Positions 1-12,757 of a DNA stretch of 64,000 bases are shown here, piece by piece. The position numbers and the translations under genes are program-made. The notes beneath the pieces were generated by a model that saw nothing but the letters and a program-made list of their open reading frames with translations, made no database searches and was not told the DNA's origin. The DNA is taken from assembly GCF_051020985.1 (NCBI RefSeq), contig NC_135002.1:6076001-6140000 (forward strand). The letters run 5' to 3'. Origin of the DNA: Nomia melanderi. Its lineage: Eukaryota; Arthropoda; Insecta; Hymenoptera; Halictidae. Positions within the stretch are counted from its first letter, which is position 1, and the number at the start of each line of letters is the position of its first letter.

Positions 1-24
1 ATAAATCATTAATAACAAAGTACT

Positions 25-284
25 TACATCGCTCACAGTTCAGAAAGAAATCACAGCAATCGACGAACGTCGACACGTTTCTATTCCAAAATTCTCAACG
101 ATGTCTCTCACACATTGATAATCTTGTCGCCTCACGCCTATTAGATTACTTCGAAATGTATCACTCTATACCGAACGATTAACAAGCAAAATAAGTGTAC
201 ATACAGCGTAAAATCGGTGAAAACAAAATTCATCGCAGGAGACTGCCAAATTTCTGAATCCATTTCCAGCGGAAGGGGTCTACC
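25..284 (-). mobile_element. TTAA element, family G copy G2 (uninterrupted)
   Basis: On the minus strand this stretch aligns almost throughout with the outer element at 39329-39813, including a shared block around 'ttcagaaatttggcag' and another around 'gagtgatacat', but it lacks the 245-bp inner element H1. At the place where H1 sits in the other copy, G2 has a single TTAA at 179-182. Its termini are degraded (the plus-strand right end reads near 'ccagcggaagggg', against the intact 'TTAACCACTTGCGCTG'), so the ends are approximate. An open reading frame running through it on the minus strand is repeat sequence, not a gene. Confidence 0.75.
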
Positions 285-3200
285 ACGGTTCCAGCCGTTC
301 CTTCGATTTCCCGCGTAGCCCCGTATCAACTGTCCACCCCGGTCAACCCCGTGGAAACGTCGATACGCGGTGGTTCGCGTGAGAATGCGTGCACAGAGCC
401 GCGCCGGGAGGGCATCACCGTTCGTCGCCGTAAGAGTTACATTAGTTATCTTTGGTGCGGTCGGAGGTGGTTCGGGGACGATAGGGTAGGAATGCAACCG
501 TTGCTTTATCGACGAAGCGTGGGTTTCGGAGTGCCCCGTCTTCTCCTCGGCCGACGGCGAGGGGCGGGGAGGGGGCAGAATGCAGGTGCTTTATCTCCTC
601 AGCCACGTACGAAACGGAAACAGAAGATCCGAGACCGAAGGAGCAGGAAACAAGGGGGACAAAAAGAATAGGAAACGAAAGGATGATCCCGTGTCTTAGG
701 CGAGGGTGGCCACGGGGTTCAGGAGGGGTTTACTCCAAATAAACTTTTGTCGAGATGCGTTTCAACCGTATTTAACGGTGATCCGGGACGGGAATCTTAT
801 ACAGGGTGTCTTGATCCATCGAGAGGCGATACGAGGAATTCGTGTGAGCATGTGTGCTACTTAACCCTTGCATTCTAAAGTTCCTCACTAGAAACGTTCA
901 ATATCTTCTGAGGTATAGATGACATTCTTCGAAACCGACTAATGAGAGAACATGTATAAATTAGAAAGCTATTTTACTTCGATACTCCACATATCGATAC
1001 ACTGCGAAGCTTGATATGTATGACTTTATAATGTTGGGTAAACTCTGTTTTCTAGTTACAATGAAGCTTATATTAATTATAATATATATTTGATATATTA
1101 TTATTATATAGTCAATTTATTATTAGATTAAATTATTATAATAATTATCGAGCTCGAGATATTATGATACTTGAAGAAATTCCATCTTGTTACTAATAGG
1201 TCGCATCTGTAGAACTTTATATTTCCACTTTGTAAATACTTCCTTGTTGCCATCTCTCCTATGTTTCTCAGCGTTAACCTTCCGCGTGACAGCGCCAAGG
1301 AGCCATCGTCAGTGTCTGTTCAGAGGCAAGGTTAATTCGAACATCCGCCGCGAGGATAAACATTCGTAACTGAAAAACGAGCTCGAAAGAGGCGCACGAT
1401 TATAGGAACTCCTCTGTCTCCGCGCGTAGAATCCAACCGGGACACCGTGTATCTCGCGCGGCGGGGCCACTCCGCTTAAATAATTATCTGCCGTGTAAAT
1501 CTTAGATTTCTTAATCTCCAGAGAGAGATTCGCCGTTGAAAGGGTCCGGCCCGGGCTCTGTATCTCGAACGAGTCGACCGGCCGAGCCTCCTCTCGAAAC
1601 CTTTGTGTCCGGATAGCGGACGAGCCTCGTTTCCTCGAAGTTTCCTCGCTCGGCGGATACGACGCAGCGCCCGCGCGGGGAATCTGCCCGCGATAACGCG
1701 CGGCCAAATGAATTCCCGGGGAAACCGTCCGGGGAGGGAAACTTGTTCTCGCGATGGATTTCGAAGTGGCCGGAGCGGATCGGGCTCGGGGATATGATAA
1801 GTAGATTGGCGATGATTTACGCGAGTGTAAAATTTTATTGGCCTGTTCGTTTTGGCGTTCGACGAGAACAGTGAGTTCCTTTTTCTCTCGAGTTGCTCGG
1901 AGTTCCTCGGAGATTTCGGATGAAGAATCTCGCTTTATCGGGGGCTTTGAGGTTTACTTGGTACTGTGTTAATGATCTTTCGCCGCTGCGCGTTGATAGT
2001 TCGGTGAGATATGAAAATTAAAGACAGCGACCAAACGCAACGTTTACTCGAGTGTGTGTAAGAAGAAAGATTCGTAACGGATGTCTTTGATATCATTTTC
2101 TGTAGATCCTTTTGTAAAGATGCATTTTTTCTTGAGTGTTCGCATCGTGTTCGGTTCCACAAGTAGAAACTGCAAGCAGACGTGCAGCAGTGTCGAGTTC
2201 GTACACGGTTTATATTTCAAGATTTGAGTTTGATGAATATTTTCTTTGGAAAATCATAGCTTGCCAGATTGTTATCTTTCATGAGAATCGCATATTTCTC
2301 AATGACGCCGCATCGTGGAGTCAAGATCCTTCACAGCTGAGGAGATCGGTTCGCGGAGCCGCGTTTCAGTTGGCAGTGCGTACGAACAACGGCCGTTTTC
2401 CCATTTCACTTTCGACAGTTGCGACTTAAAAGGGGTTCGAAAGTTGCGAGACAGCCGCGCAAAAACGGTCGTTCACCCGGGATGAACGGGGGAAAACAAG
2501 GACGGCTGGATGCAGGTGAAGAGGCGGGAGAGGGTTTAACGAGGCAGGCGCTCAGCCAATGGCACTAATGACGCTAATTAATTGCACCAAAGACGGCGAC
2601 CGACCATTATGTACTTCTCACGGAAACACGCGAAACTTCGAGGAAGTTTTGTTAAACTTGCTCTCCTGCTCGGTCGTTACGTTGACTGGAAGAAATGCGA
2701 CTATTACTGTCGTTACGTACCCCTGATTCGCCTAACCTTGCCGAGCGGAAAAATGGCGATCACCCGGTGACCCGCATAGTTCGTGGATTCTGCATCGAAA
2801 CAAAGAATTCTGTGATTATTACTGGCGACAGACAAATTGAGTCGTTGGACAAAACGATTTCTTTCAGGATACATTCATTTACGACGCTTTCTTCAGTGCG
2901 AATGATAGTTACTGTCTTTTATATTTCTAATATTTACAGTATACGATTATTCATTTACGGCAATTTTCGAGGAATAATAATTGTACAGATTCTGATCAGT
3001 CATTTTTATATCCCGATGGTTTAAGTATAAATATCTTTCAATACATAGTACTCCTACGACCAACTGTAGCAAGTCAACTTTTAATTGCCTCTTAAATTGC
3101 CCCTGCAAACCTAGAGTTTAACGCAGTCGTGTAACGAGCTCCGTGATCGAGCATATTCCTCGGTTCGCTGAAGATGAATTGGAGAACTCGGAATAATGAA

Positions 3201-5153
3201 ACGTTTAGATCGATTTGTGACTGCTTGTTAACTCGCCGCGAACGTATGAGTCTATGATACGAGGAATAAATGATAACGGAAGAATACAAAAATCTTCTCT
3301 TACAACGTATCATTTGAGATCAATTAATACAATACATTACAAAAGAATCTTCTAATAATTTAAATTGCTCTCTACCATAATAAACTTCCCTTCTAAAAAC
3401 ACGCGTCCGAAGTAATTCGAATTAGCATAAAAAATGTCCATCCACCAAAGAATCTGGAATTCCTAATGGGTATTTAATTTCGAGGAATTCCCTTTTTTCA
3501 GTTCAGCCCTCATAAAGATCGCAACGCGTCGATCACCGATGCAACGCGATAACGAGCGTCGTTTCCCCGAGCCGTTCCCCGGTCGAACGTAAAAAAAAAA
3601 GAGGAAAGAAAGGCACCGGGCGAGCCGTGTTCCTCGCGCCAATTTCCCCCTTTATCCAATCGATGTTATCTGCTCGGTAAATATGTACGCCGACCGTCCC
3701 GCAGCATCCCTTATAGAAAATCGCCGCTCCGTCTCCCGTAACCGGGTTGTTGCCGGACAAAAGCCGCACCAAGAATGGCCGGCCTATGCTCACCTATTCT
3801 TGTTATCATCCCACGGAGCTATTGCCTCGATATCGAATGAATGGCCGGGTTTATGGCCCGATCGCGCGGCCGATACATCGACCGCGCGCTGCGCGACCGG
3901 GCTGCATGCGAGTCGCGGTGCACGTCTACAGATTTTTCCGAATATTCGAACAAGGAAAGTTTCTTTGATCGTCGGCCAGTTTTTCCTTGTCGCCGTGGTG
4001 TGCGTGCAACTTTTCACGATGGATTTATTGACAATCGTTGGACACTCTGTTGCATTATTTTTAGGATAATGGGTGTTCATTAGATTTTCGGAATCGGAGC
4101 TTCGACGGAGAACTAGGATAGGAACTTGCGTTCAATCAATGTAAAGTGCAATATCTGTGGAATCGAAGGGTTGTAATTCTATTGTTCGAACGAAGATAAT
4201 ATTTCTTACCGATCATTAACCCCTTGGCTGTCTGCGCCTAAAGTCGCTTAAAACTTGTATAATTGCAGCAAAGCTCGCTTAGATTAGACGCGAGTGAACT
4301 CTAATTCAACAGTTACATCTTCCGTCAGTCATATATTATATAAACGTGATTATTTAAGATTCTCATTTAGTTCGATTCAATGTGTTCATGGTTTCAATAC
4401 ACTTTCTTAGAAATACACAAAATTCTGCCGTCAACTGAAAAGTTTCAATTATCCAGTTGAAACTTCGCTAAATTGGAACCCTAGGAATTACGAGTCACTA
4501 AGAAACTAGGTGAAACGTGGAATTTCGATGACCAGCTTCCTTCGTTCCCACTGATCAAGGAACACACAATCCCAGCTTCCGTATGAATCAGATAAAACAT
4601 CAACTCTCAGAATTCGAATGAAAATAGAAACAGAAATTTCCAGGTTTAACGCTATCAGCCGAAAGTTCGGCTGTTCGTCGAGCGATGCTGCCAGTGAAAT
4701 TACCGCGCGGCCGGTTACCGAGCCTGGTATTATTTCTAACACGCGAGATCCGCGGCGGGGATAACAAAAACTGGTAGAGACACGTCCGATCATCCGACGT
4801 TATTTTTACGCTGCCAGCGGCCGGCCGATAATGCGAGTTAAGTCATCAGATTGATTGCTCTTTACGGAAGACGGTCGGGTGGGGTGAGGCCGGCGGGGGC
4901 GGGGTGGAGGCAGGGAACAATGCGGGCAACTTTATCGAATCTCGACCTTCGCGACCTCTTATCGCTCACTCCTCGATAGACAGTCCCGGCTATCGCGATC
5001 CGAATTGCTGCCTTTTAAGGATACCACAAATCTCGCTGATCCGTGGGACGTGTAATTAAACGCCCGACCAGGAAATCGCGCGCCCATGGACCTCGAGGAC
5101 CTGCGGAATTAGACTTACAAATTTCCTGTAATTATTCGTGCTCCGTGCCTCTT
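285..5153. other. Gene-free background with CpG islands, 0.3-5.2 kb
   Basis: No gene recognised. GC-rich, CpG-rich patches lie at about 290-720, 1380-1800, 3530-3960 and 4660-5100; an AT-rich patch with TA runs lies at about 1070-1150. Two isolated piggyBac-like ends (TTAACCC type) occur at 861-878 and 4216-4240 with no partner terminus that I could find. A short 'acagggtgtc' motif at 801-810 resembles the ends of the small TIR element at 24752. The open reading frames here (60-132 codons) have no recognisable domain. Confidence 0.6.
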
Positions 5154-5173
5154 TTAACACGTTGACCACCGCG
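5154..5173 (+). mobile_element. Solo end of a family E-like TTAA element
   Basis: TTAACACGTTGACCACCGCG resembles the left terminus of E2 at 30229 (TTAACACGTTGAATGCCACG). No matching right terminus appears before B1 starts at 5263 or just after B1, so this is a decayed or truncated copy, or a chance match. Confidence 0.4.
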
Positions 5174-5262
5174 TTGCTGCAGCTGTGATAGATTACAGCC
5201 TTCGTAGAGTATTCTGTGTACGGGACTACTCTTCGTATGAGATTCTTTGTTAAATTAATTCT

Positions 5263-5478
5263 TTAACCCTAAACCACGTGCTTTAGTAACGAATCATACC
5301 GATGTGACTCTGTCACTTATGAGAATAAAAGACGATTAACATGTTATTGTTTTTGTTTGTAGGACCCAAATTTTCAAAGCCTAGAGAACTTTTGGAAATG
5401 AAATATGAAATAATCGAAAAATTTGAGTAGAAAATTCAAATGTGACTCAAAGTCACGTCGTGGCCCGATGAGGGTTAA
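5263..5478 (-). mobile_element. TTAA element, family B copy B1
   Basis: The element is bounded by TTAA at 5263-5266 and 5475-5478. The left terminus reads TTAACCCTAAACCACGTG and the right terminus, reverse-complemented, TTAACCCTCATCGGGCCACG. It matches B2 and B3 in reverse orientation along its whole length (208 bp between the TTAAs). Small hairpins lie inside both ends: GTGAC-TCT-GTCAC at 5304-5316 and GTGACT-CAA-AGTCAC near 5442-5456. It has no coding capacity. TTAA targets with CCC termini are the hallmark of piggyBac-superfamily transposons; the transposase that moved it is not in this window. Confidence 0.85.
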
Positions 5479-6265
5479 TTATCTAAGTATCTAGTGAATT
5501 CAATTTTGGGTCTATGAAATGTTGGGAAGGTTTAAAGAGTATTCAGTATGAAAAATTTTGATCTTTCTAGTTCCTGTTGTAGTAAGTAGATTACTTTGAT
5601 TTTGTGGGATTTTTACGAGTGCCGGTTCATTCATTATTTTTCCTGCAATGTTTGTTGAGACGTGTAGCAACTGTTCAGAATGGAATGAAGTAAAAGATCT
5701 CGCGAGCGAGATTTCCCGAGATTCGCTATCGAAGGTATCGGGGGTGCGAGAAATCGTAAGCAGCGTTTTTCTTCTCGAAGTTAAGAACACGCCCGCAGTG
5801 TCCCTGGACTTAACTCGCCGATACCGTGCCCGATACTTCAGGCCCGACCTCTTTTCAGCGTTTCCACTTCTGTCGTAATCTCTTTACCTTGGGTATCGAG
5901 CGAAATGAGGTTGTCGCGCGACGCCGAGGTTTATCGTGGCGGATTGCGCGCTCCTCGCCTCGTTTCGTCCGCGACGCGCGTACTGTTGCATCTTCCGTAT
6001 CGGGCAATGATAAATGCGTCGTGCATTCCGGGGATTTCGCGAGGGAAACTGTCTTAAAGCTTTTATCGAGTCTCAGCGTTTTTCTCTAATCCTTTCACGT
6101 GTCGGTCACAGAAAACGCACAGGGATTGTAACGAAATTAAATCAGATTAAATTCCGTGGTCCTTAATCAAGGTACGTGTCCCTCGCAAAATGAATTAGGA
6201 ACAACCCAATGAAACTAAATATTTCAATCATCACACCAAATCAAAGTACATATAAACATACCCAG

Positions 6266-6440
6266 AAACCAAAAACAACCCCTTAATACTCTCGCCAAAG
6301 CTCTTCAACCCGAGCATCTCGAACGTTCCCAACTCACCCTATCTAAAACTAAACATTCTACTCATCCCATCGAACCAAACCCATCACACCTTATCTACAA
6401 ACCAAAAACAACCCCTTAACACTCTCACCGAACCGCCCCG
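6266..6440. repeat. Partial tandem duplication, 133-bp offset
   Basis: A block of about 35 bp beginning 'aaaccaaaaacaacccc' and ending near 'ctctcgcc' at 6266 recurs at 6399 with few changes. The sequence between is similarly C/A-rich but not clearly repeated. Confidence 0.55.
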
Positions 6441-7502
6441 TTGGGAACATCGGGAAGACACTACCAACTCGCCCGTGCAACTCGCAAACCGCACATATTT
6501 CCATCCGCAATAAGAAGCAGCCCAAGGGGCAATCGAAAAATCCCACCTACCAGCTTCGTCCAAGGAACCTCCCGAAGATAAGCCGCCGCAGAAGCGTTAT
6601 CGCCGGCAGGGCAGCGTCGCGACGCGAGATGAATATTCAGCCGATGGCGTCGGATCAGGAAGAAGCCGGCCAGGGCGGTCGGTGTTCCGCTCGCCGGTAT
6701 TCTCGCCTATTTCCACGGCGTGTGTACAATATAAAATACACGTCCAGCGGATCCTCCTTTCTTCCTCCCCGCGGAAAGGTCTCGGTCGTAAGGGGCGTAG
6801 CGCAGAAAGAGATCCCGCGGCCGAGGAAGAGAGAGAGGGGGGGGGCGAGAGAGAAAGAGGGAGGGTGGTCGGCTATCGGAAACCCTCGGCCCGACCAATG
6901 CCACGCCGCCTTTATCGTTTTACAACAGAAAGGCGCACATCAGTCAACCGGTATCTCCTCACGGTTGATTTCCCGTGGCCGCGGCGGAACCAACCTAACT
7001 CTCTCTTTCCATCTCCCTCCCTCTGAGGCCACCCTTTCCACCCCTTCCCACGCACCCCTCCTGCAACCTGTCCCCTTTCTCTCTCTCTTACCGCGCCGGC
7101 GGAGCATCTTTCTCCCTTCCATCCTCACGCCTTTTCCACCCGCGCGCTCTTTCATTTTCCCTCTTTTCTCCGCGTGCCGGCTACGCTTTCATCCACCATC
7201 CCCCTCCGAACACCATCACCGGCGAGCCAACCCCCGCCCGCCGGCCCCCCGTCCCTCGAGTCGTCGAGGCGACTCGAGGCGTGTAGAGCTGTAGGTGGAG
7301 CAGATAGCGGCGCACGGTAGCGGCCCGGCCGCGGTAGTTATGAAAACATATGAAATATATTCAATCTGGGCCGACGCGATAACACCGCCGCCGACCACCG
7401 ACCAACCGAACCGCCGACCTACCCCGCCTCGCCCTCGTTCGGACCCTTGCCGCCTCTACCTATGTACCGGCCAATGAACAGGTGTGCGAGGATCTGTGTA
7501 CA

Positions 7503-7519
7503 TGTGTGTGTGTGTGTGT
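7503..7519. repeat. (TG)n microsatellite
   Basis: An uninterrupted TG run of about eight units. Confidence 0.9.
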
Positions 7520-8700
7520 ATGCTAGGTGCGTGTGGAGGAACAGGAGCATATAGGTCGGCTGCGTGTGTGCCAACGGAGATCACATGGCTCTCTCTCTCT
7601 CTCGATTCTTCGCTTCAGATTCGCTTTGGAAACTTCTGTGGACGTGCTGGGGATCTTGGATGGCGGGACTCCGGGCGGGTTTGGGGGCTCTTGGTGTCGA
7701 ATGGATTCGAGGGATTTTTGGGAGGATAGCAGTGATGGTTAACCCTTTGACTACGGCAGACTTTGAGACGCACCAGTTGGAACTTAGTCGTGACGTACAC
7801 TGAGAACGGCGAAACTTTTCGAGTAATATTTTTAAACGCCTTATAGGTGCCTACGGTATCGAGCGAATTTTCTGAACATCTTTGAGCGCCAATAGCCAGA
7901 GAGTTGACTTTGCATGGCCCAAGAAGGCAGTGAACCTAAACAGAAGTGACAGTCGACTTTGGTATGATGGAGATAACTGTCAATCGTGTTTAGCTTCTGA
8001 ATGTTTTGTTTACTATTGCTGTGTCTTGTTAGAGTATTGGACTAGCGCCGAGGAGCTTTGGTTATATGTTTAACTTGGTTTAACGACCTGAGTCATCGAT
8101 AATCATGTTGAACTCGCAACGTTGATGTTTAGGTCGACTAATTCTCGAATAATCGACTTAGCGTTGAATAATTCCACCAAACATGCAGTTTCATGTAATA
8201 AAGATTAACTGATCCACGAATCTCTGAAGTATTCCCATCGAGCATATAATTCGCACGTAACTTGACCCACGCGCATCGACGCGGACCTCGAACGTAAAAA
8301 TTTCGAGCGAAACGAATCGACCTGCAGTGCTTCATCCCCTATACTTCGGTTCTCCGCGAAGTTTCCCGAATCAGGATTCGGTTCGCTCGTCTTCGCGAGT
8401 TTCACCGAAGCGTACGGCGGTCGGGGGTGAACGCGGTGAACGACGAGTCACCTCTCACCCCCGGCCGGTCCGCATAATATACACGTAGCACGGCGCCGCG
8501 TACGTGTGCAACCGGTCCGCGGGGGAGTGAGAGAAAGAGAGAAAGAGGGATGGCGGGAGGAGCGCCACGGCGAGAACGAGAGGGACAGAGTTTGTTATCG
8601 TTATCGCGCGACGTGGCCGCGCGGCGATCGCGATAACCGCTCGCCACCGCTCTTATCGCCGCGCCGGTTTGCTTCGCCCCGTACGTATACATATTCCGTC

Positions 8701-8757
8701 GCATCCATTCCAGCTCGCTCCACTTCGCCCGGACGACTCGTATTTTCGCGCCACTTC
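8701..8757 (-). repeat. 57-bp dispersed inverted duplicate, copy 1
   Basis: The reverse complement matches 10985-11041 at 53 of 57 positions, a weaker match continuing on one side after an insertion of about 30 bp (both copies reach 'gcggcgataaga'). In one frame both copies encode KWRENTSR(P/S)GEVERAGMDA. Three of the four differences fall at third codon positions and only one residue changes. The family is unknown: it could be an old repeat, a duplicated regulatory block or a paralogous exon piece. Confidence 0.7.
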
Positions 8758-10057
8758 ACGGACTCGGCCGTGACGGATTTTTCGACGGTGGGTAAACAGA
8801 GATCGGATGAGTACTTGGAGCTCACGATCGTCGGAGCGTCGGATTCGCGGGGTTTCGCTTGATAAATAATAATAGAGACGCTATTAAGGGACCGAATAAT
8901 ACTGGGCAATAACGTTGGAACGATATAACCGTGGCGATAACGTAGCAATCGGAGCACTAGAAAAGTGATCGAGATCGGTACTAAGGATACAACGGCGTGA
9001 TACGAAAGTAATAAAGGTAAGGATAGGTGTCGAGTTTAAAATAATGAAAAATGCAATGTAGTAGTAGAGTTTGACAAGTACAGAAGTAAACAAGATTGAT
9101 ATAAGAGTTATGTAAAATTCTAAGGGAAAAGGAGTTGAAGTATAGATGACTTTCGATCTTCAGATTTCTGAAGGCTCCACGTTTGCGTTTCGAATATAAA
9201 GAGTTAAGAATTGTAGCGATACATCTGGCAACTGAAAAAGACTCGTTCAATTCTAACCACGGAGTACCGTCCAGTCGACACGACAGCCGTCTGCACATCG
9301 AATTCTACCATGACTTTCATTCATGCAACCAACGCTGATAAGAATGCAAATACAACTGCCGACAAAGTCGCCGGTTGCAGAGGGCGGGAAATTCAAATCC
9401 TCCGAATTCTAATCTCGGCGCGCCGCCCGTAAACCGCCAAAGCTCTTTTCACGTTCGTTTCGCCCCCCGCGCCGGCGTTTGATAATCTAATTGCCGCGAG
9501 AATTGCAATAATCCGTAATCGCGCGGTCGGATCGATCTTAAAGCCTTCGTCGCCCCATCCCGTGCGCGGCTCGGGTCGCGATTATTTAAATCGGAACCGA
9601 CCCTGCCTGAAACTCGACAAATACCGCGAGCGCCCGCGCTGCCATTATAATTATCTCGCAAATTTCTAATCGGCCGCGATTATTTGTCTCGATAGGTTTT
9701 TACAAGCCGGCCGGCCCGGCGCGGCTTTACGTGGGTTCCGTTTCGAGCGGGTGGACCGATAAAGTGCCGTCTTAATCGTTATGCAAAGCAGGCGGCCCGT
9801 ACGTGGAAAAATGCCCGCATAATTTCGTCCACCGATCCCGCGATCGGGAACCGTGATCCACGCGAGACATCTCTTTACTCGTTTTTCCTTGGGGTGCGTT
9901 TATGGTGGATTATTCGGTGCCCGATACCGGCGACGAGAGTGAAGCGAGGAAGTGTGCACGTTCAACCCGTTGCAATTGAGAAGAGACTGTTGATCATTGA
10001 TTTGGTGCAGTGATGTTTTAGACTTCGATGATGTTCGATATTAAATGATTAAATCAT

Positions 10058-10095
10058 TTAACGATTTGCACTGTGGGTAATTTTTCAGGTAAGCT
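10058..10095 (+). promoter_or_regulatory. Weak candidate recursive-splice (ratchet) site 1
   Basis: The junction TTTTTCAG|GTAAGC lies with the AG ending at 10088 and the GT at 10089-10090, so a 3' splice site is fused to a 5' splice site with no exon between. A branch-site-like TTTAACG lies about 30 nt upstream. The pyrimidine tract is only about six bases, so this is much weaker than the site at 50073. Confidence 0.3.
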
Positions 10096-10206
10096 CTCAA
10101 CAACTCCGAGTCCTTTCTACTATCGTGTTTCGTCATTAAAAGCGTGTACATTTTAATGTTATGGTTTATTAATACAATTGCAGTGTGTAATAAATATAAC
10201 AGTACG

Positions 10207-10424
10207 AAAAACCGTTTATAGAGAAGAAAATTGTTTCTAGACGCTATTTCAGAAATTTCATATTTGGAAGACTAAATCGCAAACAAATGATTTAATTACT
10301 CGAGCAGCAAGAGATCAGCACTTAGTTTCCTTTTTCTCTATTAATTAAGCAATTGATATATAATTTAGCTTCATTTGTTGAAGGTTTTGTACATTTCAAA
10401 GAATCTTCGTCCACAAAGGGTTAA
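10207..10424 (+). mobile_element. TTAA element, family A copy A1 (left end degraded)
   Basis: The right terminus is intact: reverse-complemented it reads TTAACCCTTTGTGGACGAAG, with TTAA at 10421-10424. The interior shares the family A core ('gcaagagatcag' ... 'gtttcctttttctcta' ... 'taatttagcttcat') with the copies at 37.9, 42.0, 46.3, 48.4 and 61.5 kb. The left end is worn ('aaccgtttatag') and has no TTAA. Confidence 0.8.
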
Positions 10425-12757
10425 ATGATTCAATAGTAAACGTCGTTTGATGTGCGAAATATCGTTACAAAGCAGAATGCACGAAATGCGAAGAATATAA
10501 TATTAAATTGTTCTATTGAGTTGCGTTATCTGCATTGCGCGTTCATCTTGCTGAATGCCATCGTTTCAGGCGATGTTATTTATAGAAAATAGAATATTAT
10601 AGAATATATTGTAATAGAATACATTATAGAATATATTACAGATAAGTTTTCAAATAATCATCGCTTAAACGAGAGAATCGTAGTAATTTCGATGTGACTT
10701 TATCTGTAACTTCTCTTTACGTAAGTGGTACAAAATGTCATCAGTATTCTTCAGGAAATTACGAATTTTTACATTGAAAAACTATCGAGTGTACACGGTT
10801 AAATGAAAGTGTTTACGTCGAAGTCGCGCGTAGGGCGATATTCGGTTAATTGATCAACGACATAAATGTTGCGAATCGACGTTCCATCGGCTTCAATCGC
10901 AGTTCAGCTGTAAACGTACCCTTGCTCTCTCTCTCTCTCCGTCTTCCTCGTTCGTTTTTCCTTCAAACATCGTTTGATCGTCGCGAAGTGGCGCGAAAAT
11001 ACGAGTCGGTCAGGCGAAGTGGAGCGAGCTGGAATGGACGCGGCGATAAGAAAGTCGCCCACTCGTTATCGCTTATCCTTATTCCAGCGCCGGCGCGCGA
11101 AAAAAAAGAAGGAAGGACTATCTCGAATACGATCGGGTATCTATCCGCGACCGTATCTGGCTCGATGAGACGCGACGCGGCTCGCAGGATCACGGATATT
11201 ATTGTAGCGTCGGTTCGTAAAGGGAAAAATGGACGATGATCGAGCTTGGACGCAAGAAATTGCGCAGATTTCACGTGAAACTGGTAACAAGAACCTCGCT
11301 CGAACGACATTTAATACGATCGTTGCATCGAAACGAAGAGTATCTCGGATAGCTGCGATTCACGCGACCGTCAAATTTGGCTCGCCAATTAGCAATGCGC
11401 TGGAAAATGGTTACAATTGCACCGCAGTTTATACAAATTCTCGCTTTCGTAAATCGTTTCGTGAACAGTGGTCTTGCTGGAAGGAGTTTCAAACTGATAA
11501 GAAGCCATGTTAGTGCTTCGATTATATTTAAATTTCGAGACGCAGAATATTCAGCCCTCGATATCAAAGAACCAATTATAATTCCAAATATCCGAATTCC
11601 GTCGGTTACTTTCCTCGATGATTCCATGAAAAATATTTCAGTTACTCGATAGCGATTAGCATTAGTTTCATGTTTATCTTTAACGTACGTTTCATATACG
11701 TTAATATATGTTCGTTGTATATATTACAGTAGTTCCACCCTCTAATTAAAAACCCGCTCCTTCACATATCTGCCATCAACGGCGCTGCTGTTAATCCCCT
11801 AAAAACGATTAGTCCCCTTTTTCCAAATCGAGCAGACATCAGCCATAAATAACCAAGTAGAAACGCAGGTGGTGGATTGGCACGGTGCAAGGGTTGTTCG
11901 GTTTCGTGGCGGCATTCGAGTCGGTGATTTGGCGGGATCGCAGATTGCGATAGCCCGGGCTAAGTAAGATCGAGGTGTCGGCGAAGGAGGGCAGACCGCC
12001 ACGAGCATAAACTCCACCCTGTCTCCCACCTCTTAGACGGGTCCCGGAGTCACGTCGATCCACGGTTTAGGGGATGCGAGGCACGCGACTGCCGCCCCAT
12101 TGCGCCGCGTTAGTTTTCACCCTCCTCCGCCGCAGTTTTTCAGCCCGCGAAACCTTTGGCTGTTCGCCATCCAACGTGAACAAAGACGGATCCCTTTTAT
12201 ACCTTTCACCCCTGCCCTCCTTGGCTGCCTCGACGCATGACCTACCCCTTATAAATCAGCTTTCAGCCTGTGGCTTCGGGAAGCGCAGCTATATCTGCAT
12301 TTTGGAAGGTTCTATATGTGGATTTTTTAAATTTTGTATCTGTTTACATGGTGACTAGGTGAACGAGATTTTACATAGTTAAATACTGAACAGTATTAAG
12401 TAAAAGAAAATTACTAGTTATTAATCAGCACTCCACATAGTTCTGTGATATGTCAGCCACTCCTACCAATTTTGATAGTGCTACTGAAAATTAACAATAA
12501 CATTTCTTAGACCTTTAATTCCCTTCTCAGTACAAACTTTCTATATTTGGAAAATCTAATGATTTCAAGGTAGTTTTCTTAAAATTCATTAAAATATTTA
12601 ATATCAGAACTGATGCAATATTGGAGCCTACAGAGTTCAAAGGGTTAATTATAATTTGTAGAATAATTGTTTCTCAATTGTTTTTCTTCTGGACATTCTG
12701 TAAGTGTTTCTAGATTTCGTGTTAAGTTGTTTCTTGATTTATATTGAATTATTTGTA
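10425..12757. other. Gene-free background, 10.4-12.8 kb
   Basis: No gene recognised. AT-rich sequence at 10480-10760 includes a short repeated 'atagaatatatt' motif at 10586-10640. A CpG-rich patch with a (CT)n start follows at 10920-11220, moderately GC-rich sequence lies at 11850-12290, and AT-rich sequence resumes to 12757. A solo right-type end reading 'aaagggttaa' sits at 12639-12648. Confidence 0.6.
10985..11041 (+). repeat. 57-bp dispersed inverted duplicate, copy 2
   Basis: This is the partner of 8701-8757, in opposite orientation about 2.2 kb away, with 53 of 57 positions identical. It encodes KWRENTSRSGEVERAGMDA in a 64-codon plus-strand frame that starts at 10974. Confidence 0.7.

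Larger units (their letters stand above)
5479..10057. other. Gene-free background, 5.5-10.1 kb
   Basis: No gene recognised. The segment holds a C/A-rich strand-asymmetric stretch (6180-6540), a GC-rich stretch with a purine run then a pyrimidine run (6810-7180), and CpG islands at about 8400-8870 and 9400-9960. A solo TTAACCCTTTGACTACG end lies at 7739. A 221-codon frame at 6629-7294 crosses the purine and pyrimidine runs and encodes R/P/S-rich low-complexity sequence, so I do not call it. Confidence 0.6.

Noticed and set aside
4216..4240. Complete TTAA element starting TTAACCCCTTGGCTG
   Set aside because: I could not find a matching inverted terminus within about 600 bp; the same holds for ends at 861, 7739, 12639 and 50898, which I keep only as solo ends.
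6629..7294. 221-codon plus-strand frame
   Set aside because: It crosses a purine run and then a pyrimidine run, overlaps other frames on both strands, and has no recognisable domain.
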